DNA from: Lonicera japonica
Taxonomy: Eukaryota; Streptophyta; Magnoliopsida; Dipsacales; Caprifoliaceae
Assembly (NCBI GenBank): GCA_021464415.1
Contig: CM038467.1
Coordinates: forward strand, 65,911,159 to 65,975,158
DNA: 64,000 nucleotides
Reading direction: 5' to 3'
Shown here: positions 58,350 to 64,000 of the stretch, one piece after another
Layout: each line of letters opens with the position of its first letter
How positions within the stretch are numbered: the first letter of the stretch is position 1
Notes under the pieces: generated by a model
What the model was told of the DNA's origin: nothing
Database searches by the model: none
Seen by the model: the letters and a program-made list of their open reading frames with translations, nothing else
Position numbers and translations under genes: made by a program

Positions 58350-59379
58350 CTTTTCTGTAAGCCAACTGCAGCCCCCAGCCGCACGCACCAACCGTACGGC
58401 TACCTGCCATCCGTGCGGTTGGCACCTAGCCGCACGTCCCAACCGCATGCCCTAGTCGCATGCCCCAGCTGCACCCCCTGCGGTTGGCATCTTTGGAGCG
58501 TTTTTGGCGGAAATTTTGCTATAAATAGGACCCTTGGGATCCCATTTGGGATCATCAACACTCAATAGTGTTTTTAGTAAGGTGAAATTCTGCCAAAATT
58601 ATGAGAAAGTTCTTTTCTTTGAGAGAATTCTTAGAGAGATGGAAAGAGTCTAGTAAGAGAAAGTTAGTGAGAGAAAGTTTTGGAAAGAGAAAGTTCTAGA
58701 CAGAGAATGAGGCAAAGAAGGAAATAAAGGCAAGGCTCTTCTTTCTTCTTCAAGCGCATCAGGTACGTCTTTCCATAACTTTTCTAAATTTCAACACTGC
58801 ATTTCAATATCCGTTTTAATATAAGAAATTAGATAACTTGCAAAAAAAGTTCATTGCTTTCAAATAAATCCTTTCTAAATCTTATAAGAAAACTAAAATC
58901 CATTTTGACACGTTTTCAAAATAAAAAATAAAAATACAAAAACAGTTTCCAAACAAACGGAACTACGAGACTCTGATTTCATTCTACGAATGAATACGTA
59001 GGCGCTCGAGTCTGATTTCAAAAATACAATTTCAAATTGAATTAATCCGAAAAGGACTATTCTGAAAACTATTCAAACTACTTGCAAGATATCTAAAATA
59101 GGAATTAAATACATAATCCATTAAGAGACCGAAAGGGCGAATTGGGTGCCTAACACCTTCCCAATTTCGTAACGTAGTTCCCGAACCCTAGCAAAGTAGA
59201 TTTTTAAATGAATCTCTGGTTTTAAACGTATGAAAGATAATTCGTTTCGAATTGTCCTTTGTATGATCTTTTGTTTGTTTTCTCGTAAAACAAACTGGAA
59301 ACTCTATAAAACATGTTTTCCTTTAAAACAAAGAAACCGATAACGAGGATTACTCTCGAGTTGGAGGTCCGGATTCTCA
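58350..59379 (+). repeat. 5' LTR of a Tat/Ogre-like Ty3/gypsy element, left boundary uncertain
   Basis: It ends TCTCA just before the primer-binding site at 59383. A TATA box (TATAAATA, 58520-58527) marks the promoter. The left end must lie to the right of the last MURA-like sequence, roughly 58.2-58.4 kb; I cannot fix it because the other LTR is outside the window. The U3 part (58370-58500) has a CCGCAC-rich minisatellite. Confidence 0.6.
58520..58527 (+). promoter_or_regulatory. TATA box in the Ogre-like LTR
   Basis: TATAAATA is followed by GGACCC and then by a transcribed-looking leader. Confidence 0.55.
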
Positions 59380-59382
59380 AAG

Positions 59383-59400
59383 TGGCGACTCTGTTGGGGA
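59383..59400 (+). other. Primer-binding site, tRNA-Arg type
   Basis: TGGCGACTCTGTTGGGGA closely resembles the tRNA-Arg primer site of Ogre/Tat elements (usual form TGGCGACTCCGCTGGGGA), with two differences. Confidence 0.75.
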
Positions 59401-60522
59401 TCGTCGAGAACTAAGCTCTATTATAATGGATCATATATTTAATTCCTGTTATTTATTAGACATAGGTCTTGCAAGCCTTAGTTTTAGGATAACATAGAAG
59501 CGATCTAGGTGGATACCTTGATGCCTTTATTTGTTAATTATGTGAGAAAGATCTTTTTTCATAATTAAAATTGTGTAAAATACTGTAATGAATCCTAAAG
59601 CATTGATCAATAATGAACCGCCATATTGTTATTTTTGCACGCACTCACGTCTTATCATGCATTTTCACGAGTGTGAATTTAACCTATCAACCTCGAGACC
59701 AGAGTCGTGACTAGGCCGCGGACTTGCGGGTCTGCACTAGTCAAAAGTGCCTGGGACCACTCTCCTTGGCCAAGTACCTACCGAGGTATATCAAGTGACG
59801 AGAACACTCACGTACCCGGGACTTATATCAAAAGGTCCTTACACGTACCTGCGCCCTTGAGGTATATCGTAAGACCTGCCAAATAGGAGGGAGCCTTAAA
59901 CCTTAACCTATTCAACCACGCTTGCATATAGGAGAGTCAGCTTAGAACACAAAGATTTTCTGCATTGTTTTAATGACCGATAGTCGTGAAAATCTAAACC
60001 AGCTAAGGCCCTGTCATCCATACCATTGCGGTTTCGACAGGTACGGCCGGAGGTTATCCGACCTTCGCCGTAAAAAAAAATTCACGAGGACTGAATCTTC
60101 GTGGTTTTTCTAGCACTGATTCCATGAATAAAACAACTCATGAGGAGAGAACTTCCCATGGTTTTCAAATGATTTTTCTAAAAAGCTCTTTTTCGAAATG
60201 ATTTCTCAAAACTATTGACAGCCAGGGAACCCATGGAATTCTCTTCCCACCCTATCTCTATACGGGGCTCTCAAGTTGTTACTTTCGGTCTGTTTTCGAT
60301 CTCACCTAAAAGAAAACTTTTTGTGTGTTTAACTTCGTCCCGATTGGTGTATTTCTGGATAAGGTCCGGTGATTTCTAAATGATCTATTGTTGTTATTTT
60401 CCGGGGAAATGCGCGCGGATCGAATTCGTCCCTTTTTTCGGCATCAGATATTCATCCTGGCCTCTGCGTGGGCTGGAAGAGATAGCACCGGGAGACTTGT
60501 CAGACCAGATTCTTCTGAAAAC
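59401..60522 (+). other. Leader of the Ogre-like element
   Basis: About 1.1 kb between the primer site and gag without a clear gene. Ogre elements often have an extra ORF1 here; I do not see it. Confidence 0.5.
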
Positions 60523-62667
60523 ATGGATCAAAATACCCCGAACCAGAATATGAACAACCAATTCAACAATGCAGCGGATTCGCCACCCAGTCCTTTTTAC
60601 CCGAACCAGGGGATGCCTCAGAATAATGCCATTGGGGGTCAGCCACTACATCACACTCTGTCTCTGAATGCTGATCCAAACCTGGCCAGTACAAGTGGAA
60701 ATGCGAATGTTCCGTTACCAAACCCCGAAGATATGTATCGGATGTTGATGAATTTGAACCAAAGTATGGCCATGTTATTAACTGACAATCAAAATACTCG
60801 TGCCAAGCTGGATGAGTTAACTAAGGGGCGCATGACAGAGCCACCAAGGGAAACTCCGATTATGCCACCACCACCACCGCCACTCTCAGTTCATACCGAA
60901 GTACCACTGCCATTTGAACAATTGCACCAACCAAAGCCCATGCGTGATCCGGTCGGCAATTGGTTACAACATGACCCAATCAATCAAGCCCCTCCATAGA
61001 TGCAACCGATCCATGAACCTTATCACGATCCGTACTACGAACCGATAAGAAGGCCCATGAGCATTCAAGGGGAGGGCCCCTCACCAATGGAAACTTACCG
61101 GGGGGATAGAGACCTGTCTGAGCTTAAGGAATAACTGAAAGCACTTACCCAAAAAGTAGCTGAAAGCTTGAATGATCTAACCCAGATGCAAAGCTATAAC
61201 TTATACCCTGAGGCTCATTATCTAGTGGGCTTTAAGATGCCTTCCATCCCGAAGTTTACAGGGACTACGCCACCGGAACTCCATCTGAAATCCTATGTCC
61301 GTTCAATGAGAATTTATGATATCGGTGAGGCTGAATTGGCCAATTCCTTTCATCTCACTTTGGCAGGACCAGCCCAGAGTTGGTTTTTGAACCTTGAAAA
61401 TCACCGTGTCAAATCATGGTCCGCCATCGTCCAAGAGTTTGTGTCGCAGTATAAGACTAATGAGGAGCTTAAAGTTACAAGGAAACATCTGGAGATGGCT
61501 AAGCAAAAGGAAAACGAGAGTATTAGTGAGTTTGTTACAAGATGGAAGGAATTGGCAACCCAAATGGTGGAGTGCCTCGATGAAGATGAACAACTAGGAA
61601 TGATCGTGAAGAATTTAAAACCCGAAATTCGGACTCAAATGGGACATCAATTCTTTAGTAGGTTCAAGGCCCTAGTCCACGTTGGCAACGAAATTGAGGA
61701 GGAGTTAGCCAAGCAGGCTGAAATCAAGAAGTCCGCCTCACAATACAAGAAGACTTCTACGTCAGCCATCAATCAAGTCACATCTTATGGGTCCTGTGGT
61801 AGGGGGTATTTCAACAATCCCTATGATCAAAACTCTATGAAAAACATTTGGAATTATCCTACACCGGGATATCATAACAACACCAACAATAACCCTAGGA
61901 CATTCGATCAGAATCGCTCACGGGATAGACACTTTTCGCAACTGCCGGGACCTTTGGGAAAGCTTTTTGAACAATTAAAAGAAGCTGGGATTATGTATCC
62001 CATGAATTCGAGGCCATTACCACAACAAATACTGCCTCATTGGAATATGAATGAGCATTGCGAATACCACCAGGGTTTCGGACACACCACCGACAGTTGT
62101 ATGGCCCTGCGGCATGCTATCCAAAACCTAATTGATAGCAAAAGAATTCCTGATTCGTCAGCCCCGAATGTCGCAAGAAATCCCCTTCCCAATCACCGAA
62201 TCAATGCTATTGAGGAGGATTCAGATTTACCGAATCCTGTATTCTTGATTAAACCCGTCATGGATATAGAAAATGTCGAAGTGTTGAAATTTGGCCATCT
62301 AAAGCCTTCACCCGCAGTTCTCCGATACATTCCCCCAAAGTCCCAGAAAATTGCCGAAGAAACCGAAGATGAAACCTTATTGGGTTTGTGTGTCGATGAA
62401 ACGTCTACCACACGGTCACAGGAGATGGTTAGCCCAAAAGTTATGGGCTGGATGAAACAAATGCAGTTTATATCGGGTCTCGGGCTCGGTAAGCAGAATC
62501 AAGGGATCGCCCACTTTTCACAGTTTAAAGACAACCCGAGGCGACAGGGGTTCGGGTACAACCGAGGAAAATCAATAAAAAGGGGCACCCATAAAAACAA
62601 GTACCCCTCACAAATAAACATGATCACCTTCGACTGGAACAAAGTCTCGCAAGTCGAAGAAAAGTAG
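60523..62667 (+). pseudogene. gag of the Ogre-like element
   Basis: The likely start is the ATG at 60523 (MDQNTPNQNM), in frame with an open stretch from 60388. Stops TAG at 60997 and TAA at 61132 interrupt the frame, which then runs to 62667. Residues with KMPSIPKFTG, LAGPAQSWFLNL and WKELATQMVE form the retrotransposon gag domain. A CxxH...C segment (CEYHQGFGHTTDSC) and a glycine-rich GLGLGKQNQGI stretch follow, both usual in Tat/Ogre gag. Stops make it inactive unless read through. Confidence 0.85.
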
Positions 62668-64000
62668 CCTCCAACTCCGGTTGAAATACCTGAAAGAGCA
62701 AACGATCCGGTTGCGACGTGGGTCCAACAGTTGACCTGCTCTGGGAGAGTCTATCAACCGCCGAGTACCAAGAAACCCACTGTTTCCACTCCTCCCAAAG
62801 AACCGGCCAAAGATCCGGAAGAAGGGCCTGTTGTCGAACAATTGAAGAAAATACAAGCCCAAATTTCAATCTGGGGACTCTTAGTGGCATCCAAGCCACA
62901 TCGTATGGCACTAATGAAAATGTTAGATGAATCAGTTGTTCCTCTTGAAGCCACCCCGAATGAGTTAACAGCAATGATCGCTTCAATGGGGGTACAAAAA
63001 CAAGTTCTCTGATTCTCGGATGAAGATCTATCGCCACTCGACCGGGATCATAACCAAGCTCTGCATATCACCATTGTGGCCTGTGGGATGTCTATTCCAT
63101 ATGTTCTTGTGGATAATGGTTCTATGATTAACATGTGCTCTTTAAAAACAACTGTTCGTTTGGGTATCGACTTAGCTACATTGGAAGAATCACTAGTCAC
63201 GGTTCGAGCATACGACAATACTAAGCGAGAGGTATTGGGTTCCGTCATGCTGGGTATGCAGATAGGACCGGCTACATTTACCACCGAATTTCAAGTCATC
63301 GATATTCCGTCGAGTTTTAATTTGTTATTGGGACGAGTTTGGTTGCATGAGGTTAGTGCACTCCCTTCTTCCCTTCATCAAAAAATAAAAATACCATTCA
63401 ACGGAGACATCATCCTCATTAAAGGAGATCCTGAAAGAGCAATAGTGCCAAAAAACTCGCCTGTATTGGGAATCGGAAGCCAAGATGTCCAACTTGGGGG
63501 ATTTTGTATGAGCGAAAGGTGCAAACTCTTACCACGCAAACTGTGAAATATCTACCCCCCGACGACATGTCGACAATGAAAGCGCAAGTGGTACAGATGA
63601 TGAGGAAAATGAAATTCTTACCGGAAATTGGTTTGGGAAAATATAAGGCCGGCATTACACAAATGATCGAACAATACCAACAACCGAGTCCTCTTGCTGG
63701 ATTAGGATATACGGGGGATGATAACCGAGTAAAAAGTGCCATATTCACCGATAGATCATTGAATGGATGGTTCGTGAAAGAGGGTGAAGACTTTCCTTAC
63801 TGCGGGTTTCAAGAGCCATGGGTAAATGAAGAAGGAAGGAGACAACCAGGGTTAGAAATCTTCTTTAAAGAAGACTTGTACGTAAGCGAAGGTTTTACTC
63901 ACACCTTTTCATCACAATTGAAGATCACCAAGCCACCTGTCGAGCCGCTAGAAGAGGAAGATATGTTGGGTAACATGTTTGAGGTAATGGCAATTGAGGA
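62668..64000 (+). pseudogene. Protease region of the Ogre-like element, runs off the window
   Basis: It follows gag in the same frame after the TAG at 62665 and is broken again by a TGA at 63010. The aspartic protease active site reads VLVDNGS at about 63106-63126, and FNLLLGRVWLHE follows. A frameshift near 63500-63520 moves the rest (GLGKYKAGI G-patch-like segment, about 63600-64000) into another frame. RT and integrase must lie beyond the right edge. Confidence 0.8.

Noticed and set aside
62608..63037. Minus-strand frames across the Ogre-like gag-protease
   Set aside because: Shadows of the plus-strand retrotransposon frame.

Overview
The window looks like nuclear DNA of a eudicot plant. 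It is AT-rich, its genes have introns, and most of it is transposable elements of typical plant families. Only two intact host genes are visible: two nearly identical cytochrome P450 genes of the CYP716 type (triterpene-oxidase-like), each with four exons, at 10791-13381 and 47221-49803. Each predicts 478 residues, and I count about 14 differences between them. Their 5' flanks (about 8.2-10.8 kb and 43.3-47.2 kb) are also homologous, so they are products of a segmental duplication. A third duplicated block, homologous to the 3' flank of the first gene (14.2-15.6 kb), lies alone at 37.3-39.5 kb. It suggests a more complex array from which a gene copy may have been lost.

Layout. 1-8.2 kb: non-coding sequence with a 3.1-kb element bounded by 13-bp inverted repeats, a tRNA-derived SINE-like module, one unassigned open frame and an orphan CACTA terminus. 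8.2-16.4 kb: first P450 with duplicated flanks, a tRNA-Lys-like relic, a MITE with 9-bp target-site duplication (TSD) and a hAT-like element with 8-bp TSD. 17.9-34.3 kb: a complete but decayed Athila-type Ty3/gypsy retrotransposon. Its protease region is split by a 6.0-kb CACTA element (21446-27472, TSD TGT), which carries a TNP1-like coiled-coil tail, a probable captured fragment of the RNA polymerase IV/V largest subunit, and dense subterminal repeats. 35.5-36.4 kb: a tandem TRIM array of four LTRs. 37.3-43.3 kb: the orphan flank block, a hAT-like element, LTR-like sequence and a rearranged Ty1/copia fragment. 43.3-50.1 kb: second P450 unit.

50.1-58.3 kb: a large Mutator-like element (MULE) with a decayed MURA transposase (minus strand) and a decayed ULP1-like protease gene (plus strand) of the kind MULEs are known to carry. 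It is riddled with a 53-bp-period repeat whose core is a perfect palindrome (TGCTAAATGCATTTAGCA). About 25 recognisable copies lie in at least six clusters, in introns and between genes. This is the structure I find hardest to explain from known families. 58.3-64 kb: the 5' part of a Tat/Ogre-like Ty3/gypsy element that inserted in the MULE and runs off the window.

The two P450s probably serve specialised triterpenoid oxidation; everything else records nested transposon insertion around a small P450 cluster.
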